Shown piece by piece: positions 25,368 to 33,295 of a stretch of DNA of 33,295 nucleotides. Under the pieces are notes generated by a model. The model had not been told where the DNA came from. It searched no databases and saw only the letters and a list, made by a program, of their open reading frames with translations. The stretch is from Methylococcaceae bacterium (GTDB lineage: Bacteria; Pseudomonadota; Gammaproteobacteria; Methylococcales; Methylomonadaceae). Location: contig JAKIVF010000027.1 of NCBI GenBank assembly GCA_021647145.1, positions 1 to 33,295 on the forward strand. Reading direction: 5' to 3'. A program made the position numbers and the translations under genes. Numbering within the stretch: the stretch's first letter is position 1; each line of letters opens with the position of its first letter.

Positions 25368-26570
25368 TTAAATCTCGCGCATTCCTTCAGCTGGGTCAAT
25401 ATATGCCGCACGAACACCTGCTACAGTAGCAACTAATACAGCAAGAACAGCGGCAACAAATAAGGATATAAAATAGTGCTGAGGCAGAAGAACACAAACC
25501 TGGATTCCGGCTTCTAATTGGTTACTCATTAGAGAGTTAATCCAGAAAGAAATCCCCAGATAAATCACTACAGATAAAAGCCAGCCGAAAAAAACAGTTA
25601 GCAGGCTTTGTATAATTGGGAAAATAGTTATATCAAAGGTAGAGAAACCTATAACCCTGATGATTGAGAGTTCTTTACGTTTTCTTTCAACGTTTGCCCA
25701 TAAATTAGCACCCAGAGATGTTGAAAAACCAATGATGCCAATCATGGCAATTGCCCAGTAAATAGTTGAAAGGGTATTGTCCATCTGCTGAACAGATTTA
25801 ATTTCTTCAACTTGAGTTATCACTTCAACGCCCTGAGTTTCTAACCATTTTTGTAACCCTTCAACATCATTAATGGTTTGAGAAAAAAGCCGGAAGCTAG
25901 GGTGAAATTTTTTTGCGTTTGTGGGTTGTGACCCTGTCCAGTTTAATTCTGCTACGGCCTGTCCATCTTTATAACTTTCAAATGCTTCCAGTAATTTTAC
26001 TGAAGCAAATGCTCCTTCGCGCGTAAAAGCTTGACTGTTTGCAACAGCCAGCACTTTTAATGACAATTGCTTTTGTTCTTTTATGCCTAAATAATGTCTT
26101 TGTACACTGGCTTGAATAGTATCCCCTGTTCCAACAGCTAATTTTTTTGCGGCTGATTTTGACAAAATAATCGAATCAAACCCTTCGGGGTATTTTTTTA
26201 TACCAGAGAGTAATGGATCATTTTCTGCGGTAGGAATAAGCTCAACATTTATAATACTGGGAGCATTTTTACTTTTTAGCAGCATACTTGCTGCGAGGTT
26301 TCTAGTTTTTGGGACTAAGAAACCAACATCTGGACGTTTTTGTAATTGTTCTAACCAACTCTTATCAAAGTGCCCACTGTATATTGGTCTTAATTCACGG
26401 TTAACTGGATTATCAAGCAACTGATCAAACATGCTTGTCACAATACCAAATTTTAAAGCAAATAAAACCATCATGGGACCAAGAACAGCGGCTAAGGCAA
26501 GAATATAACAGCTGGAAATTTGCCATTCATTTAAATAGTCTTTGATTGCTAATCGTGAAATTTTACGCAT
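25368..26570 (-). CDS. FtsX/MacB-type ABC transporter permease
   Basis: A 400-aa inner-membrane protein of the FtsX-like permease superfamily: one hydrophobic segment at about 20-45, a large periplasmic domain (about 50-270), then three segments near 275-297, 325-350 and 372-393, with the conserved cytoplasmic stretch RKRKELSIIRVIGF near 298-311. Such proteins do not move small solutes but couple ATP use to events in the periplasm (lipoprotein release, cell-wall hydrolase control, signalling). It follows the ATPase gene at 26581 by 10 bases and has an AAGGA ribosome binding site, so they form one transporter. Resemblance to the TagS permease of the type VI control pathway rests on gene context. 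Confidence 0.8.
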   Translation of the reverse strand: MRKISRLAIKDYLNEWQISSCYILALAAVLGPMMVLFALKFGIVTSMFDQLLDNPVNRELRPIYSGHFDKSWLEQLQKRPDVGFLVPKTRNLAASMLLKSKNAPSIINVELIPTAENDPLLSGIKKYPEGFDSIILSKSAAKKLAVGTGDTIQASVQRHYLGIKEQKQLSLKVLAVANSQAFTREGAFASVKLLEAFESYKDGQAVAELNWTGSQPTNAKKFHPSFRLFSQTINDVEGLQKWLETQGVEVITQVEEIKSVQQMDNTLSTIYWAIAMIGIIGFSTSLGANLWANVERKRKELSIIRVIGFSTFDITIFPIIQSLLTVFFGWLLSVVIYLGISFWINSLMSNQLEAGIQVCVLLPQHYFISLFVAAVLAVLVATVAGVRAAYIDPAEGMREI

Positions 26571-26580
26571 ATTAATGTCC

Positions 26581-27333
26581 TTACCCTGTCACTATAGTTT
26601 CAGTTTTCAATTCATCAGGTGAGCGTAATGAATGATGTGACAATCGTCGTAAACCAAGGTGTTTAATATCGTTCCAGGCATGGCTTGCAATAATAACGGT
26701 AATTCCCATTTCTTCGACTAAGTTAATAAACATTGCCATGACTGTTTTTGATGCGTATGGGTCTAAGGAGGCGGTGGGTTCGTCAGCAATGACAATGTCT
26801 GGGCGATGAGCTAAAGCCCTTGCTATAGCAACACGTTGTCTTTCTCCAGTAGATAGATCGGTAGGCCGTTTGTTTAAATGGTAGCTTAAGTCCAGTTTCT
26901 CCACTAGGTCTGCTATTGTGTCATCTTCTGGGAGATCGAGGATGTCTCTTGACAAGTTTATATTTTCTTTGACTGTTAAATAAGGAAGTAAGCCTCCCGT
27001 TTGCATTACATAGCCGATACTTTCTCTACGAATTTTAGACAAAAGACTGTAGCGTCGATCTTTCCATAAATCTGCAATATTTTTCTGTTGAAAAAAAAAA
27101 GAATTATTATTTGTAGGTTGAGATATAAATGCCAGCATATCTAATAAGGTAGATTTTCCACAGCCACTTTGTCCAATTAGTGCAATTTTTTCTCCTTTAG
27201 AAATTTGTAATGTTGGGATTGTTAATTGAAAAGCGACTCCTTCTGCTTCTCTATTTTTTTGAACGCCACGAATGTCATATACAATACTAGTTGGCAAACG
27301 ATTATTGTGTTTTTGAGATTTAAATTCTTGCAT
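26581..27333 (-). CDS. ABC transporter ATP-binding protein
   Basis: A 250-aa ATPase of the MacB/LolD class. Walker A IGQSGCGKST is at 53-62, the Q-loop at YVMQTGGLLP (about 108-117), the signature LSTGERQ at 160-166 (a variant of LSGGQ), Walker B DIVIADEPT at 179-187 and the switch histidine H218 in IIASHAW. An N-terminal extension of about 20 residues precedes the fold. It lies 18 bases after the vWA gene and 10 before the permease, so all three are expected to be co-transcribed. The start has no clear Shine-Dalgarno; a later one would cut into the first strand of the fold. Confidence 0.87.
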   Translation of the reverse strand: MQEFKSQKHNNRLPTSIVYDIRGVQKNREAEGVAFQLTIPTLQISKGEKIALIGQSGCGKSTLLDMLAFISQPTNNNSFFFQQKNIADLWKDRRYSLLSKIRRESIGYVMQTGGLLPYLTVKENINLSRDILDLPEDDTIADLVEKLDLSYHLNKRPTDLSTGERQRVAIARALAHRPDIVIADEPTASLDPYASKTVMAMFINLVEEMGITVIIASHAWNDIKHLGLRRLSHHSLRSPDELKTETIVTG

Positions 27334-27351
27334 AAGATATAAAGGTTTAAC

Positions 27352-29358
27352 TTAAGGGAGTAAAACTAGTGGCACTGGAAAAACAGAATCACCATCTATT
27401 GCTCCGCCTTTTAAGCTAACCCAGAGGTCTACATTATCATGTAAAAATTGATAATAATTGATTTTTTCTCTAATATTTTGTAAGAACTCAGTCTGTTGTT
27501 TCACTGGCCATCTTTGCCAATCGTCTAAAGATAAATTCATGACTTTACCGGTATAAGGTAAACCTTCAATATATTCTCTCATAAACCCCATTTCAGCAAG
27601 ACTATTCCCTTTTCCTGCAGTCATCGACGTTGCTCCTCCTAGTCTATCAGGATTACGAGATGTTGTTGCTGCAAGGCTTTTTAGATCATTTAGGAAGTTT
27701 TTGGGGGACATTACACCTTTTCGGGCAGTATTTAATATTTGTTTTAAAATAGAATGTAAATCTGATAATTGATTCCTTGTTAATAAAACTCTGGCATCTA
27801 CTGTTCTTTTTTCCGGAGTTTTAAAGTCTTTATCGACTATCCAGGCTTTAAATACATCAGGTGCTTGCTCGCCTTGTTCTTGTAAATAACGCATACGTAA
27901 GGTGTATCCAAGTTTATCTACTTTTGTCTTTAAATCTTGTAGTTGGGTTGGCTCTTGCTTCTTTGCCTCAATAATTACTTTTGTATTATTATCACCCGTT
28001 GTCATTTGTCCAACTTGAGTAGTAATTTGCTCGGATAATTTTTCAATAACGTTACCAAGTTCATTGGTATTTCCAGTGGGAACACCGTAGTAAAAACTAC
28101 CAATATTTGGATACTCTGAAAGTGCTGTGTATTGTTTTTTTGCTTCGTTGTGATTAAATTTAGAGGCGGGTGTTAACAGGTGCATAACAAAAATGGCAAT
28201 ATTCTTTTCATGTGCAAGTTTTTTTAATTCAGCTAATTTTAGTCCAGTGCTAGATAAAGGATCATTTCCATCTCTCGAACTTGCATCAGTAATTAACACA
28301 ATATACCGAGCAGAAAAAGGTGACCAATCCATACCCTGTATTGCTTGGTAAATCCCTGCAAACCCATCTTCGATGAAATTTTTTGTTGTCCATTCAGTAG
28401 CTTGAAGGTCAGCAACCTGTTTCATAAATACATCAGGGTCTCCCCCTTGTTTTAAGCTAACATACTGTTTTGTAACGTATTCAACATTTGGTGTTATTTC
28501 AATATTATCTCTATAGGCGATTAAGCCAAAACTTACATTACCTAAAAGGTTTGCTTGTTTTATATCATTAAAAATTGTTTTGACTGCTTGTCGAGTACGA
28601 TCTATAAAGCGTTGCATGGATAGTGTTGAATCCACCACAAATGTAATACCTGCTGTATAGGGTACGTTATTAGCTCTATTAGGTTGAGCTGATAGACTTG
28701 TTTGCAGTTGTGTTTTTTCTGGGGTTTTATTAAATTTATTTTCCACTGGTATAGGGATGCTAGACACTTGCAACAACCGTGCAGTAGTGCCTTTCATAAA
28801 AATATCTTCATATTCATGAATTGGAACTAAATAAAAGTTTTTTCTGATGTCGATGTTTTCAGAAGGTTGTATGGCGATTACAGGGGAGTTAGCTAGTTTT
28901 TCTCCTTTAACGGCTGCCTGATAAATTTTTTCATATTCGTTAATATTTGAACTTGTGGCTAATTGTTCAGCTGATTTTTTATCTTTGAAAAGTAAGACTC
29001 TGTCTTGATTGTCAACGGGCTCCCTAAAAGATAAGGTTAGTCTCTGACTCCATTCTAAAGTTTTGTCTTCCCTAATCCAGCCCATTCTCATTCTATTCCC
29101 ATATCGGCCTAAACTGACTTTCAACCATTGAACATTGTCGATCTTCATTCGTGAGTAGACATAGTAGATAGAAAAAACTGGAAGTGGCTCAGTTTCTTTT
29201 TGAGTTTCTTTTGCTTGGGAATACAGTATTGCACCAGGGAGTGTTAGAATTCTCTGGTAGAGATTATTTTTATTTGCCATCAGTAAAGGTGTATCACCTT
29301 TAGCCGGAGTGAAGTGGCACACTATGATGAGCATGAAAACAAGAGATAGACGATTCAT
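27352..29358 (-). CDS. Periplasmic von Willebrand factor A domain protein
   Basis: A 668-aa exported protein. The start is set at the ATG beginning MNRLSLVFMLIIVCHFTPAK, a good signal peptide, with AAGGA further upstream; an ATG 57 bases before would add 19 residues ahead of it. After the leader comes a probable SH3-like region (about 40-110, with W-L-K-V and G-W-I), a linker, then a vWA domain from about 235 whose metal site reads D243-S-T-L-S247 and D358 (ITDASSRDG). A long C-terminal region (about 470-668) follows, of unknown fold. The D-x-T-x-S-M-Q form of the metal site reminds me of the C-terminal vWA part of the PpkA kinases, but there is no kinase domain. First gene of an operon with the ABC ATPase and permease. 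Confidence 0.75.
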   Translation of the reverse strand: MNRLSLVFMLIIVCHFTPAKGDTPLLMANKNNLYQRILTLPGAILYSQAKETQKETEPLPVFSIYYVYSRMKIDNVQWLKVSLGRYGNRMRMGWIREDKTLEWSQRLTLSFREPVDNQDRVLLFKDKKSAEQLATSSNINEYEKIYQAAVKGEKLANSPVIAIQPSENIDIRKNFYLVPIHEYEDIFMKGTTARLLQVSSIPIPVENKFNKTPEKTQLQTSLSAQPNRANNVPYTAGITFVVDSTLSMQRFIDRTRQAVKTIFNDIKQANLLGNVSFGLIAYRDNIEITPNVEYVTKQYVSLKQGGDPDVFMKQVADLQATEWTTKNFIEDGFAGIYQAIQGMDWSPFSARYIVLITDASSRDGNDPLSSTGLKLAELKKLAHEKNIAIFVMHLLTPASKFNHNEAKKQYTALSEYPNIGSFYYGVPTGNTNELGNVIEKLSEQITTQVGQMTTGDNNTKVIIEAKKQEPTQLQDLKTKVDKLGYTLRMRYLQEQGEQAPDVFKAWIVDKDFKTPEKRTVDARVLLTRNQLSDLHSILKQILNTARKGVMSPKNFLNDLKSLAATTSRNPDRLGGATSMTAGKGNSLAEMGFMREYIEGLPYTGKVMNLSLDDWQRWPVKQQTEFLQNIREKINYYQFLHDNVDLWVSLKGGAIDGDSVFPVPLVLLP

Positions 29359-29687
29359 TTTTATTTCAGTGTTCCTTATGACAGACAAGTATATATTAAG
29401 AACATTTAGCAGCAAAATTCGAAATTGTTAACAGATTTTAACCCAAGATCAAGAACAATGAAAATCCATTTAAAGTTTAGGATTGAAAAAATAGTGATAT
29501 ATTGCTAGGAAGTTTATGGCTGTTACGAGGCTGGTTTTTCCTTGGAAAGTTAGTTTTATTATTACTATTCAAATAGTTAGATTTATTATAAAGAAATTCT
29601 AAATTAGGGGCTCTTAATCTTATTGGGTTTAGATTAGTATGAGTCTTTAATCTACTAGTGAAAAAGCATTGATTAACTGATAGCCTT
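29359..29687. other. Gap between PilZ-domain gene and vWA operon
   Basis: The 329 bases must hold the vWA operon promoter and the end of the PilZ gene's transcript, both on the minus strand. A weak stem of TAGATTA / TAATCTA around 29630-29655 follows the PilZ gene but has no T run. No RNA gene or substantial frame was found. Confidence 0.35.
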
Positions 29688-30704
29688 TTATACTTGCATA
29701 TTGAATGAGTCCCTCGAGCTAATCAAACATTCGGTTAGTGTATGTTGGTAATCTACAAAAACTAATCCATAGGTTGTTTTGCTGTTTTTTCGAATAACTG
29801 TAGCTGGAATGGTAAAAACATGAAGTGAATCAAGTTTGATTTTTAATGTTACTTTCTCATTTAGCTTAAGTGTTCGTTTTAACTTAATGAGCGTCCCTTT
29901 ACTGCTGATGGATTTTATTAATATGGGTATGTTTTTGTTAATCCCTAGAAGTGAATTTTTTTTCAATTGTCCTCTGAGCTGCTGAAAGGTATATCTGACA
30001 GTATTTCTTCGGTTTTTTTCTGAAATATTAGAAATTGATGTTTTATTTGGCGTTATTATACGGAGACGTTGATCAAATTCTTTTAAGAATTTATCAATTT
30101 CCTGGCTAGGTTGTGTTGGTTTTTTAGATGGTTTTTGTAGAGTTGGCTGGATACTTTTCTTGGGTTTAGTCACGTTTTTCTGTTGATTGTTGATAGGTTT
30201 ATTTTTTTGTCTTGAAAGCCGAGAGTGGATGTTCTTTTTTGTTTCAAATTTTGAAGAAGAATTTAGCTTATTAATAATAGTCTTTTTTGTTTCAATAATG
30301 GGGTTCTGTTGAAATATTTTAGAAACTTCTCGTTCCGAGGAAGATAGGTTAGGGTTAGTATTAAATTTACTCGTTTTCTTATCAAAAAGATTTTTTTTTA
30401 CTGTATTGATTGTCTTAATCAGGTCTTGAGTCTTAATAGGTTTTTTGACGTAAATAGCTAGAGGAGATGAAATATCATATAAAGAAATTGCAATAATGGG
30501 TTTTGCTGGTTTTTGTGCTAGCCTTTCTTGTAAAATATTTTTTGAATCGGCTAAATCAACATCAACAATTTCTGCTTCTGCTTCAAACTCTTTAGCAACA
30601 CAAGCAATCCCTTTACAGTTTAGCTCTAAATATGATGCCATCATTGATTGCATCCGGCTATCCATGCCGTGTAATGATATTTTTAGAGAATGTTTAACTT
30701 TCAT
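29688..30704 (-). CDS. Degenerate receiver plus PilZ domain protein
   Basis: A 338-aa protein in three parts. Residues 5-107 look like a receiver fold, with acidic residues near 48-53 and the conserved K88-P89 pair, but lack a clean phosphorylation site, so it is probably a pseudo-receiver. Residues 110-225 are a long, lysine- and asparagine-rich linker of low complexity. Residues 230-338 resemble a PilZ domain: RxxxR is present as R233-N-T-V-R237, while the second c-di-GMP motif reads S265-x-S-x-x-G270, with serine for the usual D/N. Binding of c-di-GMP is therefore likely but weakened. An AAGGT precedes the start. It is divergent from the GTPase cluster by 342 bases and is probably involved with it. 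Confidence 0.65.
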   Translation of the reverse strand: MKVKHSLKISLHGMDSRMQSMMASYLELNCKGIACVAKEFEAEAEIVDVDLADSKNILQERLAQKPAKPIIAISLYDISSPLAIYVKKPIKTQDLIKTINTVKKNLFDKKTSKFNTNPNLSSSEREVSKIFQQNPIIETKKTIINKLNSSSKFETKKNIHSRLSRQKNKPINNQQKNVTKPKKSIQPTLQKPSKKPTQPSQEIDKFLKEFDQRLRIITPNKTSISNISEKNRRNTVRYTFQQLRGQLKKNSLLGINKNIPILIKSISSKGTLIKLKRTLKLNEKVTLKIKLDSLHVFTIPATVIRKNSKTTYGLVFVDYQHTLTECLISSRDSFNMQV

Positions 30705-31046
30705 GTTTTACCTTGATTCAATAGAAAATTTTTGTATGTGCCTTTCTTTATCGTTGATTTATTAAGGTCTAGTTGTATACTGATCTAACTTTGAAAATTA
30801 ATTGATTAGAAATTATAGCGCAAGTATAGTTTTACAGGAGCTAAAAGTTATCTTTAAGTATTATCAATTTATAACATGTAGAGTGGATAAATAATATATT
30901 TAAATAGCTATTGCTAGGCAGTTTCTTACTAATTCAGGTTGGAAATATTTGCGTTAAAGTTAAGTTGAAAGCAATATGATCATAACTCATATGGGGCTAT
31001 TAACAAGATTTTCAATCAAAGTATAAATGTTATAGAGACATAAACT
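30705..31046. promoter_or_regulatory. Divergent gap between PilZ gene and GTPase cluster
   Basis: This 342-base AT-rich stretch must carry promoters for both directions. The only marked symmetry is TATGATCATA at 30975-30984, a perfect 10-bp palindrome 63 bases before the 31047 start that could be an operator. I see no sigma-54 consensus (GG-N10-GC) with confidence and no RNA gene. Confidence 0.4.
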
Positions 31047-31496
31047 ATGTTACAGAGTTTTTCCCTGTTTGAAGACGATAGCGAAATTAGTCCTGCATCT
31101 ATTGAATCTGATCATAAATTTACAGTTGAAGAGGTTTTATGGATTACAGATAAAAAAAAGAATAGTGATTTATATACACAAATTATATTTAAGGTACTTA
31201 GAGACCCTAAATATTTAATTTCTCATGTACAAAGAATATATTTTACTTATAATTTGAGTATGAATGACCTATTGTATGCAGCCTTAGTTGACTTACTTGT
31301 AGTGTTGGATGGGGGCGGCAAGCAATTAAGCGCTCGAATGATAACTCATACCCGTTCGTTGTTAACTGAACAGCAATATGAAACATTAACTTGTTTTTTA
31401 AAGGCTCAAAATACGAATAAATTAATTGAGAATAAATTTACAGTGCTTACTAAAGGGCTTGTAGGAGTTTCTAATTTATTTATAGAGCAGAAATAA
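31047..31496 (+). CDS. Uncharacterised 149-aa protein
   Basis: A soluble, mostly helical protein with no signal peptide, membrane segment or motif I recognise. A hydrophobic central block (LLYAALVDLLVVLDGGGKQL, about residues 73-92) may form the core; the N-terminus is acidic. The start ATG has only a weak GAGA upstream. It heads the plus-strand cluster with the GTPase (174 bases on) and the roadblock proteins, so a role in that module is inferred from position only. Confidence 0.6.
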   Translation: MLQSFSLFEDDSEISPASIESDHKFTVEEVLWITDKKKNSDLYTQIIFKVLRDPKYLISHVQRIYFTYNLSMNDLLYAALVDLLVVLDGGGKQLSARMITHTRSLLTEQQYETLTCFLKAQNTNKLIENKFTVLTKGLVGVSNLFIEQK

Positions 31497-31670
31497 TTAT
31501 GACTTGAACCTTAAGGATATCTCTCATTATTATATTGCAGTATCCAATAATATATTAGTAAAAACAAGTAGAAAGAGTTATAGCTTTACTTCTTTTTGAT
31601 ATTTAGTTAACAAAATACAAATTGTAGTTGAGCAGGATGTTTAATAATAAATAAATATGTTTAATTAAAA

Positions 31671-32189
31671 ATGTGTCAGTCAAAAATAATTGTCACAGGG
31701 CCAATAGGTGCAGGAAAGACAACTGCAATTAAATCGGTCAGTGATATTGCTCCAATTAAAACAGATGTTGATTCAACGGAAGGGTTCAAAAAACAAACAA
31801 CCGTAGCTATTGATTACGGGGTAATGAATCTTGCCAATAACCAAAAGCTTCATATGTATGGTACACCAGGACAGCAACGTTTTGACTTTATGTGGGATAT
31901 TCTTACTATAGGGGGGGATGGGTTGATTATATTATTAGATAATACAAGAGAGAATCCGTTTCAGGACATGCATTATTATCTTAATGCATTTAAAGATTTT
32001 ATATCTGACTCTAATGTTGTTATCGGCATAACTCAGATGGATTTAAAAAGTGAGCCTCGAATTAGAGACTATCAAAATGAGCTTGATAACTCATATATAA
32101 AACCAGCTGTGTTTTCTATTGATGCCAGAATTGAACAAGATGTTTCACTATTGGTTCAAGCAATTTTTCCTTCTTTTAAACTAAAATAA
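31671..32189 (+). CDS. Small GTPase with GTPGQ switch (MglA-like family)
   Basis: A 172-aa P-loop GTPase. G1 is GPIGAGKT (10-17), the switch I threonines lie at 42-44 (K-Q-T-T-V-A), G3 is G64-T-P-G-Q-Q-R-F71 (glycine where Ras-like proteins have Asp), G4 is TQMD at 121-124 and G5-like SIDAR at 149-153. This is the pattern of the prokaryotic predicted GTPases found next to roadblock/LC7 genes, related in organisation to MglA-MglB. It is cytoplasmic. Two roadblock-type genes follow it within 700 bases, which would act as its partners or activators. No Shine-Dalgarno is visible before its ATG. Confidence 0.82.
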   Translation: MCQSKIIVTGPIGAGKTTAIKSVSDIAPIKTDVDSTEGFKKQTTVAIDYGVMNLANNQKLHMYGTPGQQRFDFMWDILTIGGDGLIILLDNTRENPFQDMHYYLNAFKDFISDSNVVIGITQMDLKSEPRIRDYQNELDNSYIKPAVFSIDARIEQDVSLLVQAIFPSFKLK

Positions 32190-32204
32190 AAGGATAAATA
32201 TAGA

Positions 32205-32840
32205 GTGAGAAAACATGTTTTAGTTGATGGATTATTTATCTACCCAACACCAATTGGTTGTTACTATGCGGTATCGTCTATAGCTGATGAAAAGCCAAGG
32301 GGGTTTATTCAACGGTTATTACAATTAACTAGTACCCCCGTTTTGAATATAGAAACACTCGTAGATTTAATGGATGCAGAATCACAAGATGATGCCATAG
32401 AGCTACTCTATTTGTGTCAAAAAATGGGTTGGATTCAAGGTGTTAAAAAGAGTATAAAATTCCCTGACGGAGCATTGGATGTATTATTACCTCCTTTATT
32501 AGATAAGATATCTGAAACGGGAAATGTACTTTTATCTGACACTCAAGGGTTTCACCTTGCTTGTAGTGGATTTACCCATGAAATGGCAGAGCAGCTTTCA
32601 GCTATTAGTGCTGAAATAGAAACTGTACATAAAAGGAGATTGAATTTGATGGAAAATCAATTAACGATAGACAGTCATGCTTGGGCAATTGTTGATGCAT
32701 TTGGTAGTAGTCAGTTAGGTTTTTGGCCGATATTTATTGGTGATAATCAGTTTGTTATTACTGTTTCTGGTATTCCTCATTTTAATAGGTCAGATTTTGT
32801 GACACTTATTTGGGCTTTAAGTATTCGTTATGCACAATAA
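32205..32840 (+). CDS. Uncharacterised protein with roadblock-like C-terminus
   Basis: A 211-aa protein with a GTG start (AGGA lies about 10 bases ahead) that begins 15 bases after the GTPase stop. Residues 30-90 look like a small helical winged-helix-type domain (F-I-Q-R-L-L-Q-L, L-V-D-L-M-D-A, A-I-E-L-L-Y-L-C-Q-K-M-G-W-I). The rest, from LLSDTQGFHLACSGF (about 110-124) to FVTLIWALSIRYA, has the strand-helix-strand order of a roadblock/LC7 fold: a D-x-x-G-F opening, then a helix with A-E-Q-L. It resembles an effector or adaptor in the GTPase module. The fold is my inference; I do not recognise the full protein. Confidence 0.55.
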   Translation: MRKHVLVDGLFIYPTPIGCYYAVSSIADEKPRGFIQRLLQLTSTPVLNIETLVDLMDAESQDDAIELLYLCQKMGWIQGVKKSIKFPDGALDVLLPPLLDKISETGNVLLSDTQGFHLACSGFTHEMAEQLSAISAEIETVHKRRLNLMENQLTIDSHAWAIVDAFGSSQLGFWPIFIGDNQFVITVSGIPHFNRSDFVTLIWALSIRYAQ

Positions 32841-32889
32841 ATTATAGCGAATGCTTCTTAACATTTTAAATTAATTAAGAGGCGTAATT

Positions 32890-33252
32890 ATGAGAGAAGA
32901 TATGCTTACTTCAGTGTTAACTGAACTAAATGGAACCTCAGCAGATATAGAAGCTTCGGGAATCATCTCCACTGACGGTTTAATGATGGCATCCGTTTTA
33001 CCCGCTGGTCTTGATGAAGACCGCGTGGGGGCGTTGAGTGCCGCGATGCTTTCATTGGGTGATAGAACAGCGCAAGAATTGAATCGTGGAGGGTTAGAAC
33101 AAGTACTGATCAAAGGGGACAATGGATATGTCTTAATGACTTATGCCGGTGAAGAAGCGGTTCTGACCGTTATGGCCAAACCTAATGCAAAATTAGGATT
33201 AATATTTCTGGATGTGAAAAGAGCAGCCGAAAGTATTACGGATTTAATTTGA
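32890..33252 (+). CDS. Roadblock/LC7 domain protein
   Basis: A 120-aa single-domain protein with the roadblock/LC7 pattern: A-S-G-I-I-S-T-D-G-L-M-M-A-S near 22-36, a helix with A-L-S-A-A-M-L-S-L-G-D-R near 48-59, then the strands QVLIKGDNGYVLM and the closing A-V-L-T-V-M-A helix-strand. Roadblock proteins form dimers that bind and regulate Ras-like GTPases, such as MglB with MglA. AGAGG lies 7 bases before the ATG. The next gene follows 30 bases later. Placement with the GTPase at 31671 makes a partnership very likely. Confidence 0.85.
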   Translation: MREDMLTSVLTELNGTSADIEASGIISTDGLMMASVLPAGLDEDRVGALSAAMLSLGDRTAQELNRGGLEQVLIKGDNGYVLMTYAGEEAVLTVMAKPNAKLGLIFLDVKRAAESITDLI

Positions 33253-33282
33253 CCCATTAGCAAAATCAGTGAGGAGTTTTTC

Positions 33283-33295
33283 ATGATATATGATA
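33283..33295 (+). CDS. Start of next gene, cut by window end
   Basis: An ATG at 33283 (M-I-Y-D visible) has an ideal GAGGAG ribosome binding site 6 bases ahead, 30 bases after the roadblock stop, so a further member of the cluster begins here. Nothing else can be said about its product. Confidence 0.7.

Noticed and set aside
29516..29602. 28-aa reading frame with AGGAAG before its ATG
   Set aside because: Too short and AT-rich to distinguish from chance, spacing of the AGGAAG is tight, and no relative is recognised.

Overview
The window is AT-rich chromosomal DNA from a gammaproteobacterium. The evidence is the order rpmH-rnpA-yidD-yidC-mnmE facing away from dnaA-dnaN-recF-gyrB, a GyrB of 804 residues, a PilS/PilR pair beside sucCD, and parS-type sites next to the dnaA cluster. 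I cannot fix the genus. A Methylococcales- or Thiotrichales-like lineage is only an impression. The gene-direction switch at about 13.1 kb, DnaA boxes between dnaA and dnaN, and two ParB-type sites at the end of recF place the window at or close to the replication origin.

Layout. 0-4.4 kb: a MOSC-domain protein converging on nadE, then sucD and sucC on the minus strand with a likely terminator after sucD. 4.5-7.5 kb: pilS and pilR in an overlapping pair. 7.6-9.1 kb: a decayed stretch on the minus strand. It holds a TPR/SEC-C gene cut by one in-frame stop, a second broken reading frame, a 164-bp foldback repeat and a 140-bp element with 27-bp terminal inverted repeats lying inside the second broken gene. 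9.2-13.1 kb: mnmE, a terminator, then yidC, yidD, rnpA and rpmH, packed with overlaps and reading away from the origin. 13.2-19.6 kb: dnaA, dnaN, recF and gyrB reading the other way. 19.7-21.3 kb: lgt and thyA overlapping by 4 bp.

From 21.4 kb the content is accessory: a HupE/UreJ-like membrane protein gene interrupted at a run of nine T, a membrane-anchored partner, and a membrane fatty acid desaturase. Next come a secreted two-repeat protein whose signal peptide looks cut off, and a small GC-richer hairpin region. A minus-strand trio follows: a periplasmic vWA protein, an ABC ATPase and a FtsX/MacB-type permease. The trio resembles the PpkA/TagST parts of type VI secretion control, but without a kinase or secretion genes here.

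The right end holds a gene for a degenerate receiver joined to a PilZ domain. It is divergent from a cluster encoding an unknown 149-aa protein, a small GTPase with a GTPGQ switch, a 211-aa protein with a probable roadblock-like C-terminus, and a clear roadblock/LC7 protein, followed by the first codons of another gene at the edge. This is an MglA/MglB-like GTPase module next to a possible c-di-GMP receptor, and it is the most likely place for an uncharacterised system in the window. Its link to PilS/PilR-type surface motility is an inference from gene content.
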